Numbered from the stretch's first letter, positions 16,448 through 24,536 are shown. The stretch is DNA of 33,283 nt from Myxococcaceae bacterium (GCA_016926755.1 JAFGNZ010000047.1:1-33283); one strand, 5' to 3'. Notes: generated by a model from the letters alone, not told the origin. Numbers and translations: made by a program.

Positions 16448-17131
16448 ATGCTCTCCACTTCGCGCGCCGTCTCTGCTGTCCCGCTCCTCCCCGAGGCCTT
16501 CACCCTCGGAGCCCGCCGGGCCCTGGCTCGTGTCGATCCCACCCTGGGCGCGTTGATGCGGCGGGTGGGGCCCTTCCGGCTCCAGCTCCAGCCCCTGCAC
16601 AGCCCGTTCGAGGCGCTGGCCCGCTCCATCGTCTACCAGCAGCTCCACGGCCGCGCGGCGGCCACCATCTTCGGCCGGCTGTGCGAGCGCGTCGGCACGG
16701 GGCCGCGGTTCACCCCCGAGGCGCTGCTGGCCACGCCGGACGAGGCGCTGCGCGCGGCGGGCCTGTCCGCCGCCAAGGCCGCGGCGGTGAAGGATCTGGC
16801 GCAGAAGACGCGGGAGGGCGTGGTCCCCTCGCTGGCCGAGGTGCGGCGGCTGCGCGACGCGGAGCTGATCGAGCGCTTCACGGTGGTGCGCGGGATCGGC
16901 CAGTGGACGGTGGAGATGCTGCTCATCTTCCGGCTCGGGCGGCCGGACGTGCTGCCGGTGGATGACTTCGCCATCCGCAAGGGCTTCATGTTGATGCAGG
17001 GCCTGAAGGAGTCGCCTCGGCCGCGGGAGGTGCTGGCGTACGGAGAGCGCTGGCGGCCGTGGCGGACGGTGGCGAGCTGGTACCTCTGGCGCTCGCTGGA
17101 GCTGCCCGAGGCTCAGGCGCATCGGAAGTAA
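16448..17131 (+). CDS. DNA-3-methyladenine glycosylase II family (AlkA-type HhH-GPD)
   Basis: A 227-residue base-excision-repair glycosylase that removes alkylated purines from DNA. The helix-hairpin-helix is VRGIGQWTVEMLLIF at about 147-161, followed by the Gly/Pro-rich turn and the catalytic Asp in LPVDDFAIRKGF (Asp173). The FEALARSIVYQQLHGRAAATIF block near residue 54 is the conserved QQ region of the family. It is shorter than E. coli AlkA (282) because the N-terminal TBP-like domain is mostly absent, as in yeast MAG-like and AlkA2-like forms. ATG 16448 is preferred; an in-frame GTG at 16430 would add MAPWPA. The final ADGGE/WRSLEL helix ends normally. Confidence 0.92.
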   Translation: MLSTSRAVSAVPLLPEAFTLGARRALARVDPTLGALMRRVGPFRLQLQPLHSPFEALARSIVYQQLHGRAAATIFGRLCERVGTGPRFTPEALLATPDEALRAAGLSAAKAAAVKDLAQKTREGVVPSLAEVRRLRDAELIERFTVVRGIGQWTVEMLLIFRLGRPDVLPVDDFAIRKGFMLMQGLKESPRPREVLAYGERWRPWRTVASWYLWRSLELPEAQAHRK

Positions 17132-17282
17132 CGGGCTCGAGCGAACGAGCGAGCACTCCGCCGGCGCGCTGCAATCCAGGGTCGCCCGCTCGGCTGCCCC
17201 GGCGCCCAGGGGTTGGGGGATGGGCTCGCCTTGCCCCGGCGTCCCAGCATCCTCGCCCCTAGGGGAAAGGAGCGGACTGCCA

Positions 17283-17375
17283 ATGCGCGCACTGACGTAT
17301 CAGGGGCCCTATCAGGTCCGTGTGGAGGACAAGCCCGACCCGAGCATTGAACATCGGCGCGGCGATGAACAAAGT
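17283..17375 (+). pseudogene. Remnant of a zinc-dependent alcohol/formaldehyde dehydrogenase gene
   Basis: AAAGGAG precedes ATG 17283, which opens MRALTYQGPYQVRVEDKPDP then SIEH. This is the standard N-terminus of the Zn-dependent, glutathione-independent formaldehyde dehydrogenase-like alcohol dehydrogenases. Instead of the expected PxD...CGSDLH zinc region, the DNA continues aacatcggcgcggcgatgaac (split over the junction near 17350). In another frame this reads NIGAAMNK, which resembles an internal motif (IGxAMNKNLTxRMG) located some 270 codons later in intact enzymes. The simplest reading is a large internal deletion leaving both ends. The open frame runs on to 17432 but the extra residues match nothing. 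The N-terminal match is strong; the second motif is short and therefore less certain. Confidence 0.55.
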
Positions 17376-17421
17376 CCCGTGGCCGCGATCCTCCTCGCCG
17401 GAGGGCTCACGGTGAGGTGGC

Positions 17422-18672
17422 TCAGGCGCTAGGGCTCCCGGTGGAGGGACGCGAAGCGGGAGCGTCCCTCCGCTGCCGCAGGGGCAGGATCAGGAAGAGG
17501 AAGGCGATGGAGAGCACCACGCCCGTGAGGAAGACCTGGGCGTAGCTCCAGTGCGCCTGGCCCACGAGCAGTCCTCCGAGAGGGCCGGCCGCCACCTTGC
17601 CCACCAGCTCCATGCCCGCGAGCATCGTGAAGTGGGCGGCGCCGATGCGGCGATCCACCCGTGACATCATGAAGGCGAACATCACCGTGGTGATCGCCCC
17701 GCCGAAGAACTCCTCCGCCAGCGTGACGCCGATGACCCGCGCCGCGGAGGGGCCCAGGGCCGCCAGCAGCCAGCGCCCCATGAGGGGAATCACCCGCAGG
17801 GTGGCGGTGATGGCGAGCCCGCCCAGCAGCGGCAGCCGGGTCGCGAGCCACCCGCCAGCCGTGGAGCCGGCCAGCGAGGCCACGGTGCCCCACGTCCCCG
17901 TCCACAGGGCGACCTGCGCGCCCTCGAAGCCCGACTGCAGGAGGAAGGGCTTGTAGAGCACGTCCGACATGGACTCGCCGAACTTGTAGGTGCCGATGAG
18001 GAGCAGCAGCCACCCTGTCCCGGGCACCCCCAGGGCGCTCCGGAGCAGAGCCAGCACCTCCCGCAGGGTGGTGCGTGGGGCCTCCGCGCCGCCCTCGCGC
18101 GCCGGCTCTCGCATGAACGCCGTCACCGCGAGCGCCAGCAGCGAGAGCGCCGCCATGATGAGGAAGACCTTCTGCCAGCCGATGTACTTGCTGGCCCAGC
18201 CGAGCAGCCCGCCTCCCGCCAGCGAGCCCAGCTTGTAGCCCACGACCTGGATGGCGTTTCCCCAGCCGAGATCCTCGCTCTTGAGCAGATCCACCGCGAT
18301 CCCATCCACGGGGATGTCCTGGGTGGCGGCGAAGAGGTTCATCAGGAAGACGAGCCCGAGCAGCGCCGGGATGGCCTCGGGAGAGGTCGCCAGGGAGGCG
18401 GCGAGGTAGGTGCCGGCGAGCGCCACCTGCAGCGGGAGGATCCACGACTTGCGGTGGCCGATGCGCTCCGAGCCATAGCGCTCCACGAGCGGCGCCCAGA
18501 GCGGCTTGAGCAGCCAGGGGAGCGAGAGCGCTCCCAGGAAGCTGATCCCCGTCACCGAGACGCCCTGTTGCCACAGGTAGATGGGGAGCGCGGTGGACTG
18601 GAAGCCGAAGGGCATCCCCTGGACGAAGTAGAGCGTGCTGAGCAGGCCCAGCTTGGAGGCGGAGAGCTTCAC
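17422..18672 (-). CDS. MFS transporter, AmpG/SLC33-like
   Basis: A 416-residue, roughly 12-helix inner-membrane permease. The opening LGLLSTLYFVQGMPFGFQSTALPIYL and the ATQDIPVDGIAVDLL motif near residue 130 are typical of the AmpG muropeptide permease and the acetyl-CoA transporter (SLC33) branch of the major facilitator superfamily. Other blocks are SLPWLLKPLWAPLVERYGSERIGHRKSWILP and VGYKLGSLAGGGLLGW. Start is placed at GTG 18672 (VKLSASKLGLL) because the frame upstream is low-complexity and would overlap the divergent gene; there is no clear ribosome site, so the start is uncertain. Substrate could be an anhydro-muropeptide or another amphiphile. It is divergent from the PLP enzyme gene, with 53 bases between starts. 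Confidence 0.88.
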   Translation of the reverse strand: MKLSASKLGLLSTLYFVQGMPFGFQSTALPIYLWQQGVSVTGISFLGALSLPWLLKPLWAPLVERYGSERIGHRKSWILPLQVALAGTYLAASLATSPEAIPALLGLVFLMNLFAATQDIPVDGIAVDLLKSEDLGWGNAIQVVGYKLGSLAGGGLLGWASKYIGWQKVFLIMAALSLLALAVTAFMREPAREGGAEAPRTTLREVLALLRSALGVPGTGWLLLLIGTYKFGESMSDVLYKPFLLQSGFEGAQVALWTGTWGTVASLAGSTAGGWLATRLPLLGGLAITATLRVIPLMGRWLLAALGPSAARVIGVTLAEEFFGGAITTVMFAFMMSRVDRRIGAAHFTMLAGMELVGKVAAGPLGGLLVGQAHWSYAQVFLTGVVLSIAFLFLILPLRQRRDAPASRPSTGSPSA

Positions 18673-18725
18673 GGGGGGGCCGGGGGCGTGGATTGCATCG
18701 CGGGGCGCATTATCGTGGAGCCCCC

Positions 18726-19826
18726 ATGGAGAGGCCATCGCTGGAGAGCCTGGAGACGCCCGCCGCCCTCGTTGACATGACGCGCGTGGAGGCAAACCTG
18801 CGGCGCGTGGAGGCGTACGCCCGGCAGCACGGTCTGAAGTGGCGGCCCCACACGAAGACGCACAAGGTGCCGGAGCTCGCGGCGCTGCAGCTTCGGGCGG
18901 GGGCCTCGGGCATCACGGTGGCGACGCCCCACGAGGCCCAGGTGATGGCCTCGGTCGCGGAGGATGTCTTCCTGGCGTATCCCCCCGTGGGGGCCGCCCG
19001 GCTCGAGCGCCTGATGCGGCTCCCCGCGCACGTCCGGCTCTCGGTGGGGCTGGACTCGCGTGAGGCGCTGGAGGGGCTGAGCGCCGCCGCGCGGAGGGCT
19101 GGGAGGACGGTGGGGGTCCTGGTGGAGCTGGATCTCGGGATGCATCGGGTGGGGGTGCAGGGCCCCTCGGAGGCGGTCGACCTGGCCCGGCAGCTCGAGG
19201 CGACGGACGGAGTCGAGTACCGCGGCATCACGTTCTACCCGGGGCACGTCCGCTCACCCGTGGGGAGCCAGGACACCGTCCTGAAGGAGCTGTCCGCCCG
19301 CCTGGAGGAGTTCATCGACGTGCTCTCCGGCGCCGGGCTCCGGTCGCCCGTGGTGAGCGGAGGCTCCACGCCCACCCTCTGGCGCTCGCACGAGGTGGTC
19401 GGGCTGACGGAGATCCGCCCTGGCATCAACATCTTCAACGATCGCAACACCGCCTCGCTGGGGGCCTGTGCCTGGGAGGAGTGCGCCTATTCGGTGCTGG
19501 CCACGGTGGTGAGCACCGCCGTCTCGGGGCAGGCCGTCATCGACGCGGGCTCCAAGGCGCTGGCGAAGGAGGAGGGGCTCGCGCCCGGCGGCGGGTACGG
19601 CGTGCTGCTGGAGCGGCCCGAGGTGGTGGTCCGGGGGCTCTCCGAGGAGCATGGCCTGCTGGAGCTCGCGGGCACCTCGTGGCGGCCTCGGGTGGGAGAG
19701 CGCGTGCGGGTGGTGCCGAACCATGTCTGCGCCTCGGTGAACCTGCACGAGCGGCTCTGGGCCGTGCGCGGCGGCGCGGTGGAGGGCGCGTGGGCCGTCA
19801 CGGGGCGAGGGTGGGGAGCGCCATGA
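18726..19826 (+). CDS. D-threonine aldolase / D-serine dehydratase-like PLP enzyme
   Basis: A 366-residue fold-type III (alanine-racemase-like) PLP enzyme. The cofactor lysine lies in WRPHTKTHK (Lys44). A central VLVELDLGMHRVGV strand, GITFYPGHVR and SGGSTPT (phosphate-binding) follow. The C-terminal domain contains IDAGSKALAKEEG, LSEEHGLLEL and PNHVCASVNLHE, where the His and Cys match the metal ligands of DSD-type enzymes. Reactions in the family are retro-aldol cleavage of D-beta-hydroxy amino acids or D-serine dehydration; which applies is undecided. GGAG lies 5 bases before ATG 18726. Divergence from an AmpG-like permease gives a loose hint of D-amino-acid or wall-fragment metabolism. 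Confidence 0.9.
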   Translation: MERPSLESLETPAALVDMTRVEANLRRVEAYARQHGLKWRPHTKTHKVPELAALQLRAGASGITVATPHEAQVMASVAEDVFLAYPPVGAARLERLMRLPAHVRLSVGLDSREALEGLSAAARRAGRTVGVLVELDLGMHRVGVQGPSEAVDLARQLEATDGVEYRGITFYPGHVRSPVGSQDTVLKELSARLEEFIDVLSGAGLRSPVVSGGSTPTLWRSHEVVGLTEIRPGINIFNDRNTASLGACAWEECAYSVLATVVSTAVSGQAVIDAGSKALAKEEGLAPGGGYGVLLERPEVVVRGLSEEHGLLELAGTSWRPRVGERVRVVPNHVCASVNLHERLWAVRGGAVEGAWAVTGRGWGAP

Positions 19827-19918
19827 GGGCATCCGAATCCATCGTCGGCTATCGCGGTGGTCAGGTGGTGGCGCCGCCGCAGCTCGAGCCCGCCCCCGCG
19901 GTGCAGCCAAAGCAGTGA
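19823..19918 (+). other. 31-codon ORF coupled to the PLP enzyme gene; remnant or small protein
   Basis: ATG 19823 overlaps the upstream TGA (ATGA) with GGGGAG just before it. It encodes MRASESIVGYRGGQVVAPPQ and a Pro/Ala/Gln-rich end, stopping at 19918, and is antisense to the last 58 bases of arsS. Good initiation context, but no recognised family; it could be the start of a truncated gene. Confidence 0.28.
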
Positions 19919-20910
19919 CGATCCGTGACGATCGTCCGCGCGTCGAGCTTCGCCAGGTCGAAGTCACGGATGTGGCGCGGGGCGCTCGCCTCCACCGGCA
20001 GCTCGAGCATCTGGTTGAAGTCGCAGTCATGGAGCTGGCCATCCCAGCCCACCGAGAGGGTGTTGCGGCACATCACCCCACGCGCCGCCGCCGGGTTGAA
20101 CGCCGTCACCAGCCGCTCCAGGTACATCTCCAGATTGCCCGACTGCTCCAGCCACTCGAGGAACCGGCTGATGGGCATGTTGGTGAGGGCGAACAGCGCG
20201 TCGAAGCGGATGCCGTGGTTCCTCAGCAGCTCCCGCTTCCACTCCGCCTCCAGCGAGCCCTGGCTCCCCGGGAGGAAGGCTCCCACCGGGTTCGTCACCA
20301 GCACCAGCCGCAGCCCGCTCTGCCCGTCTCCGTAGCCCAGCGCGTTCAGTCGCTTCAGCGCCCGGATCGACTTCTCATACACGCCCTCGCCGCGCTGCTT
20401 GTCGGTGTTCAGCGCCCGGTAGTGGGGCAGCGAGCACACCACCTCCACGCGGTGCCGCGCGAGGAACTCGGGCAGGTCCGCGTGCGGCGCCGTCTCCAGG
20501 ATGGTCAGGTTGCACCGATCCATCACGTGCCGCCCCAGCCTGCGCACCTCCTCCACCAGCCAGCGGAAGTGCGGGTTCATCTCCGGCGCCCCGCCCGTGA
20601 GGTCCACCGTGGGGATGGCCGTCTTCGCCAGCGCCGCCAGGCACTGCTCCATCGTCTCCCGGCTCATCACCTCGCGCCGGTCCGGCCCCGCGTCCACGTG
20701 GCAGTGGCGGCACGTCTGGTTGCACATCTTCCCCAGGTTCATCTGGAAGATGTCCAGGCGCGTGGGGCGCAGCGGGTGGAGCCCCGCCTCCTGGAGCGCC
20801 ATGTCGAACTCGCGCGGCAGCTTCAGCCGGCGCAGTGTCTCCAGCTGGGTGGCGGGGGAGGCGAGCGGCGAGCGGCGTGAGAGGAGGGAAGGGGGCGTCT
20901 TCGTGGACAT
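19861..20910 (-). CDS. arsS: Arsenosugar biosynthesis radical SAM protein ArsS-like
   Basis: A 349-residue radical SAM enzyme of the ArsS family, proposed to attach the 5'-deoxyadenosyl group to dimethylarsinous acid in arsenosugar synthesis. The [4Fe-4S]/SAM motif is Cys63-x3-Cys67-x2-Cys70 in GKMCNQTCRHCHVD. Downstream are VDLTGGAPEMNPHFRWLVEE, CNLTILETAP, VVCSLPHY, the DUF3641-like second half beginning around LTNMPISRFLEWLEQSG, and MCRNTLSVGWDGQLHDCDFNQML. The chain ends with the family hallmark HCFGCTAGAGSSCGG. ATG 20910 is 8 bases after the stop of the associated AhpD-like gene. No ArsM methyltransferase or arsenic-resistance genes are visible nearby, so the arsenic link rests on family and partner gene only. 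Confidence 0.88.
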   Translation of the reverse strand: MSTKTPPSLLSRRSPLASPATQLETLRRLKLPREFDMALQEAGLHPLRPTRLDIFQMNLGKMCNQTCRHCHVDAGPDRREVMSRETMEQCLAALAKTAIPTVDLTGGAPEMNPHFRWLVEEVRRLGRHVMDRCNLTILETAPHADLPEFLARHRVEVVCSLPHYRALNTDKQRGEGVYEKSIRALKRLNALGYGDGQSGLRLVLVTNPVGAFLPGSQGSLEAEWKRELLRNHGIRFDALFALTNMPISRFLEWLEQSGNLEMYLERLVTAFNPAAARGVMCRNTLSVGWDGQLHDCDFNQMLELPVEASAPRHIRDFDLAKLDARTIVTDRHCFGCTAGAGSSCGGATT

Positions 20911-20918
20911 GGGGGGGC

Positions 20919-21257
20919 CTACATCCCCACCTTGTCCACGTGGTTGCGCATCTGCACGCCGTGGACCAGCGAGGCGCCTCCCCGGATGGCCGCCGCCACG
21001 TGCACCGCCTCCGTCATCTGGTCCAGATCCGAGCCCTTCTCCAGCGCGTCCTTGCTGTAGGCGTCGATGCAGTAGGGGCACTGGACGGCGTGCGCCACCG
21101 CGAGGGCGATGAGGGACTTCTCGCGCGCGGAGAGCGCCCCGTCCGCGAAGACGGCGCCGTACCAGTCGAAGAACTTCTGCGCCAGCTCCGGCCGGTTCTT
21201 CCCCACCTCGGGGAAGCGGGCGAGATCATGCGAGTGGTAGTAGTGAGGGTTCTGCAT
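20919..21257 (-). CDS. Arsenosugar-associated carboxymuconolactone decarboxylase / AhpD-like protein
   Basis: A 112-residue AhpD-fold protein of the subgroup encoded beside arsS. The opening HYYHSHDLARFPEVGKNRPEL and FFDWYGAVFADGALSAREKSLIALAVAHA are typical of this subgroup; the redox CxxC is Cys60-Pro-Tyr-Cys63 in VQCPYCIDAYSK, and the end is GGASLVHGVQMRNH. AhpD-fold CxxC proteins act as disulfide reductases or peroxidases; the specific role in arsenosugar formation is not known. GGAGG lies 7 bases before ATG 21257. It is immediately upstream of arsS and 47 bases after the aminotransferase stop, all on one strand. Confidence 0.9.
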   Translation of the reverse strand: MQNPHYYHSHDLARFPEVGKNRPELAQKFFDWYGAVFADGALSAREKSLIALAVAHAVQCPYCIDAYSKDALEKGSDLDQMTEAVHVAAAIRGGASLVHGVQMRNHVDKVGM

Positions 21258-21304
21258 GGCGGGACCTCCGGGCTCCAGGGGACACTTTCGACGGGAGTAA
21301 CGCG

Positions 21305-22591
21305 CTACGGCCGCGGGGGCGCGTGCATGTGGCGCATCACCAGGGCCTCCAGCCGCCCGAGCGCCTTGTCCAGCACCTCCATGGAGGGGCCGAAGGACAG
21401 GCGCACGTACGTGCGGAAGCGGGACGCGCGGGCGCGCCGCTTGCCTGGGTTCACGTCGAAGAACTCGCCCGGCACGCAGATGATCTTCTCCTCCAGCGCC
21501 GCGCGGAAGAAGCCCATCCCGTCGTTGAGCGGCGGGGGCAGGCCCGCCAGGTTGCCCCAGACGTAGAACGTCCCGTCGGGCGGGCGATCCGAGCGGATGC
21601 CCAGCCGCTCCAGCCGCGAGTGGAACCGATCCCGCTTCTCGCGGAAGGCCGCGTTGATGGCCTGCGTCTCCGCCACCACGTTCTGCTCCTCCAGCAGCGG
21701 CAGCGAGGCGCGCTGCAGGGGCCGGCCGCCGCCTCCATCCAGGAAGCTGCCGGCGCTGGACACCGCCTCGATGACCTGGCGCGGCCCCACCGTCCACGTC
21801 ATCCGCCAGCCTGGGTAGCGCCAGTTCTTCGTGAAGCCGTCGAAGAGGACGACCGGATCCTTGTTCACGTCCTCCACGTAGCGCGCCGCGCTCTCCACCG
21901 GGAGCTGTCCGGGGCGGCCCGTCCAGACGTAGTGCGAGTAGAACTCGTCGATGAGCAGCGAGCACTCCTGCTCTCGCGCCACGCCCACCCAGCGCGCCAG
22001 CTCGTCGCCCTGCACCAGCTTTCCGGTGGGGTTGCACGGGTTGGAGAAGAGCAGGGCGGACAGCCCGCGCCCCTGCACCTCGCGGCGCAGATCCTCGTGC
22101 GTGAAGGCGTAGCCGCGCTCGCCCTCCAGCAGGATGGGGATGGCGGTGAACGCCTTGAAGACGTCCAGCAGCTCCTCGTAGGCGGTGTAGTCCGGCAGGA
22201 AGTGGCCCAGGTTCACCCGGCCGAGGCTCGCCGCCGCCCGCGTGAGGGCCGCGCGCCCGCCTCCGGACAGGGACACGTTCTCCGCGCTGTACTGGCTCGG
22301 CAGGCCCCGCCGGTAGAGCTGGTTGTAGAGGCCGGCGACGGCCTCGCGCACCTCCCACAGCCCCGCCACCGGGGCGTACTCCAGGTCCGCCACGTCCACG
22401 GTGATCCTGTCCACCCGGGGAGGGGCGCCCGGCAGCTCGCCCGTCTCGGGCTGGCCCTGGCCCAGGTTGCACCACTCGGGGTCCCCAGGCCGGTAGCCCT
22501 GGCGGCTCGCTTCGGCGGTGACGTAGATGACGCCCGTGCGCGGCACGGAGCGGAACGCTGGAATCCTGGTGTCGTCGCTCACGGATTGCAC
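21305..22591 (-). CDS. PLP-dependent class I/II aminotransferase
   Basis: A 428-residue fold-type I aminotransferase. Seen are the N-terminal GVIYVTAEASRQGY and CNLGQGQPETG, the coenzyme-binding SGGGRAALTRAAASL, the pyridine-contact FSNPCNPTGK near 188, LLIDEFYSHYVW (Asp to PLP nitrogen), the Schiff-base Lys in DGFTKNWRYPGWRMTW near 257, and the substrate-carboxylate Arg region near the end (SRFRTYVRLSFG). Product specificity cannot be read. GTG 22591 is taken as start, with a second in-frame GTG at 22582; neither has a clear ribosome site. The neighbours (lipoprotein 36 bases upstream, AhpD-like/arsS downstream) suggest co-transcription but not a known pathway. Confidence 0.9.
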   Translation of the reverse strand: MQSVSDDTRIPAFRSVPRTGVIYVTAEASRQGYRPGDPEWCNLGQGQPETGELPGAPPRVDRITVDVADLEYAPVAGLWEVREAVAGLYNQLYRRGLPSQYSAENVSLSGGGRAALTRAAASLGRVNLGHFLPDYTAYEELLDVFKAFTAIPILLEGERGYAFTHEDLRREVQGRGLSALLFSNPCNPTGKLVQGDELARWVGVAREQECSLLIDEFYSHYVWTGRPGQLPVESAARYVEDVNKDPVVLFDGFTKNWRYPGWRMTWTVGPRQVIEAVSSAGSFLDGGGGRPLQRASLPLLEEQNVVAETQAINAAFREKRDRFHSRLERLGIRSDRPPDGTFYVWGNLAGLPPPLNDGMGFFRAALEEKIICVPGEFFDVNPGKRRARASRFRTYVRLSFGPSMEVLDKALGRLEALVMRHMHAPPRP

Positions 22592-22627
22592 GCTAGCGGA
22601 GGTTGGGCTCGTGCGCCTCTCCCGGGT

Positions 22628-23437
22628 TCACCGGAGGATGGGGACGGTCACCGGATCGCGCTCGTCGATGGTCAGCTCCATCTTCCCCAGCCGCCAGAGC
22701 GTCTTGCTGAAGGAGGCCCGGACCCGGCCGCCCGTGGCCGTCTCCAGCAGCGCCTCGCCCTCCTGGGGGGCGTACTCGCCGATCTCGTACAGCAGCTCGG
22801 TAAAGGTGAGCCGGCGGGTGCCCTCGGGGCTGGTGAACTCCCCCGGTCCGTTGAGCACCAGCGAGGTGCCGCCGATCACCGGCAGGCCCTCGCGCACGCC
22901 TACCCGGCCGTCCACCTTGTAGGTGTGCTCGGGCTTGCGGGGCAGGGGGCCCTGCGCCAGCGCGTAGTAGCGCGCCTCGTCCCCACAGGTGCCGTAGCCC
23001 ACCTCCGCCTGCAGCGGATCTCCGTCCACCTGGAGCTGGCGCAGGTCGGCCTTCAGCTCCATCCGATCCTCGCCGCCCGAGTACTTGAAGGCGGTCTGCC
23101 CGGAGACGGTGTGCTCGCGGATCTCGCAGCCCGCCTCCGCGAAGGCGAGCACCACCGCGTCCGTGGTGGCGTCCACGGACTCGGTCCCCACGGTGACGCA
23201 CCCCACCTGGGCCTGGTACGCCTCGGCGACGTTCGCCACGAAGCTCCTCCGGGGCTCACCACAGGTGTAGACCGGGAGGATGCCGAGCAGCTCGAGCGCC
23301 GCGCGGGCCTGCGCCGCCGCGCCGAGCGCGACGTCGACCTTGGCCTGGGCCTCGTCGATCTCCTCCTGGGTGGGTGGGGCTCCGCAGGCCGTGGCGAAGA
23401 GGGTGATGACGGCAAGGGGGGTGGCTCGGCGCATCAT
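22628..23437 (-). CDS. Hypothetical lipoprotein
   Basis: A 269-residue secreted lipoprotein of unknown function. The signal peptide MMRRATPLAVITLFATAC ends in lipobox ATAC with Cys18. A short helical segment (TQEEIDEAQAKVDVALGAAAQARAALELL) follows, then a beta-rich body with several Cys residues (YTCGEPRR, QVGCVTVG, AGCEIREH, GYGTCGDE) that could pair as disulfides in the periplasm. The repeated beta-strand pattern and a terminal LGKMELTIDERDPVTVPILR suggest a lipid- or lipoprotein-handling-like barrel fragment, but I cannot place it in a family. GAGGAG lies 7 bases before ATG 23437. It leads the aminotransferase/arsS strand. Confidence 0.8.
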   Translation of the reverse strand: MMRRATPLAVITLFATACGAPPTQEEIDEAQAKVDVALGAAAQARAALELLGILPVYTCGEPRRSFVANVAEAYQAQVGCVTVGTESVDATTDAVVLAFAEAGCEIREHTVSGQTAFKYSGGEDRMELKADLRQLQVDGDPLQAEVGYGTCGDEARYYALAQGPLPRKPEHTYKVDGRVGVREGLPVIGGTSLVLNGPGEFTSPEGTRRLTFTELLYEIGEYAPQEGEALLETATGGRVRASFSKTLWRLGKMELTIDERDPVTVPILR

Positions 23438-23666
23438 GCAGGGGCTCCTCGGGGCTGGCGCCGCCTGGGGGCGGCGGATGCACGAGCGGTTTAGCAACAC
23501 CCATGCCTGGGCCAACCCCGCGACAGAAGGGGCTGTGAGTGTCAGGAGGGCGGGGACGGCCGTGCACGGCGCTGCACAGCCGCGCGCCGGGTGTCGCGGT
23601 GGGAGGAGGGCGCCCGGGCTCCTCGCCTGGACGACACACCCGCGCCCGGGTAGGGTCCGCGCCCCT

Positions 23667-24461
23667 ATGTCGGCACCTCCTCCGGGCTTCTGGGGCCCAA
23701 TCACCTCGTCGGTGGACTGGTGCGAGACGAACTACGAGCACCTCCACTACATCTGCGAGCTGTTCAACACCCTCTCCAGCCTGGCGATGGTGGTTGCGGG
23801 CCTGCTCGGCATCGTCCTTCACCGCCGGGTGCTGGAGCGGCGGTTCCTGCTCGCGTTCGCGCTGCTATCGGTGGTCGGGCTCGGCAGCATCGCGTTCCAC
23901 GCGACGCTCCGCTTCGAGCTGCAGATGCTGGACGAGCTGCCGATGATCTACCTGGCCACCTTGATGGTCTACACCCTGGTGGAGAACCGCCCGGAGCCGC
24001 GCTTCGGGCGCTGGCTCCCGCTCGCGCTGCTGGGGTACGCGGTGCTCGCGACGTACCTGTCGGCGTTCACGCGGGGGCGCCTCCAGTTCTACCTGTTCCA
24101 GGTGAGCTTCGCGGCGCTTGAGCTCTTCGCGCTCGCGCGGGTGTACCTCATCCATCGCCGCGGCCAGGACGCGATGGCCCGGCGCGTCTTCCGGCTGGGC
24201 ATGGGCGCGTATGCGCTCGCGATCGCGCTGTGGATGAGTGACAACCACTTCTGCGCCACGCTCAACGAGGCGCTCCCGGTGCATGGCCTCCCCAACCCGC
24301 AGCTCCATGCGTGGTGGCACCTGCTCGTCTCCTGCGGGTTCTACGCGCTCTTGATGGTCATCGCCCACGATCGGCTGAAGACGCTCGGCCAGGCGCCTCG
24401 GTTGCAGGTGACGGCCGGGGGGGTTCCGTTCGTGCGGAGCACGGCAGTCCAGCCCTCGTAA
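23667..24461 (+). CDS. Alkaline ceramidase (ACER/Ydc1-type) homologue
   Basis: A 264-residue, about seven-helix membrane hydrolase of the alkaline ceramidase family, which cleaves ceramides into sphingoid base and fatty acid. GFWGPITSSVDWCETNY...YICELFNTLS matches the Ca2+ site of human ACER3: Asp17, Trp18, Glu20, Asn22 and Glu31 here. The zinc/catalytic set is also complete: Ser74 and His78 in GSIAFHATL, Asp89 in QMLDELPM, and His214/His218 in HAWWHLLVSCG, at nearly the same numbering as ACER3 (Ser77, His81, Asp92, His217, His221). ATG 23667 has no strong ribosome site. It is a stand-alone gene, convergent with ahpD. Substrate choice among bacterial ceramides or other N-acyl lipids is open. 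Confidence 0.9.
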   Translation: MSAPPPGFWGPITSSVDWCETNYEHLHYICELFNTLSSLAMVVAGLLGIVLHRRVLERRFLLAFALLSVVGLGSIAFHATLRFELQMLDELPMIYLATLMVYTLVENRPEPRFGRWLPLALLGYAVLATYLSAFTRGRLQFYLFQVSFAALELFALARVYLIHRRGQDAMARRVFRLGMGAYALAIALWMSDNHFCATLNEALPVHGLPNPQLHAWWHLLVSCGFYALLMVIAHDRLKTLGQAPRLQVTAGGVPFVRSTAVQPS

Positions 24462-24466
24462 GGCGC

Positions 24467-24504
24467 GGGCGCGAAAAGCAGCGCGCCCCCGGTGTCTCCA
24501 CCGG
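24467..24504. terminator. Tandem hairpins between convergent ceramidase and ahpD genes
   Basis: Two adjacent stems: GGGCGCG (24467-24473) with CGCGCCC (24482-24488), and CCGGTG (24489-24494) with CACCGG (24499-24504), loop TCTC. There is no U-tract, so intrinsic termination is plausible but not certain. Confidence 0.45.
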
Positions 24505-24536
24505 AGGGCGCCGCTACCGCGTCACTTCAGTGCTCC

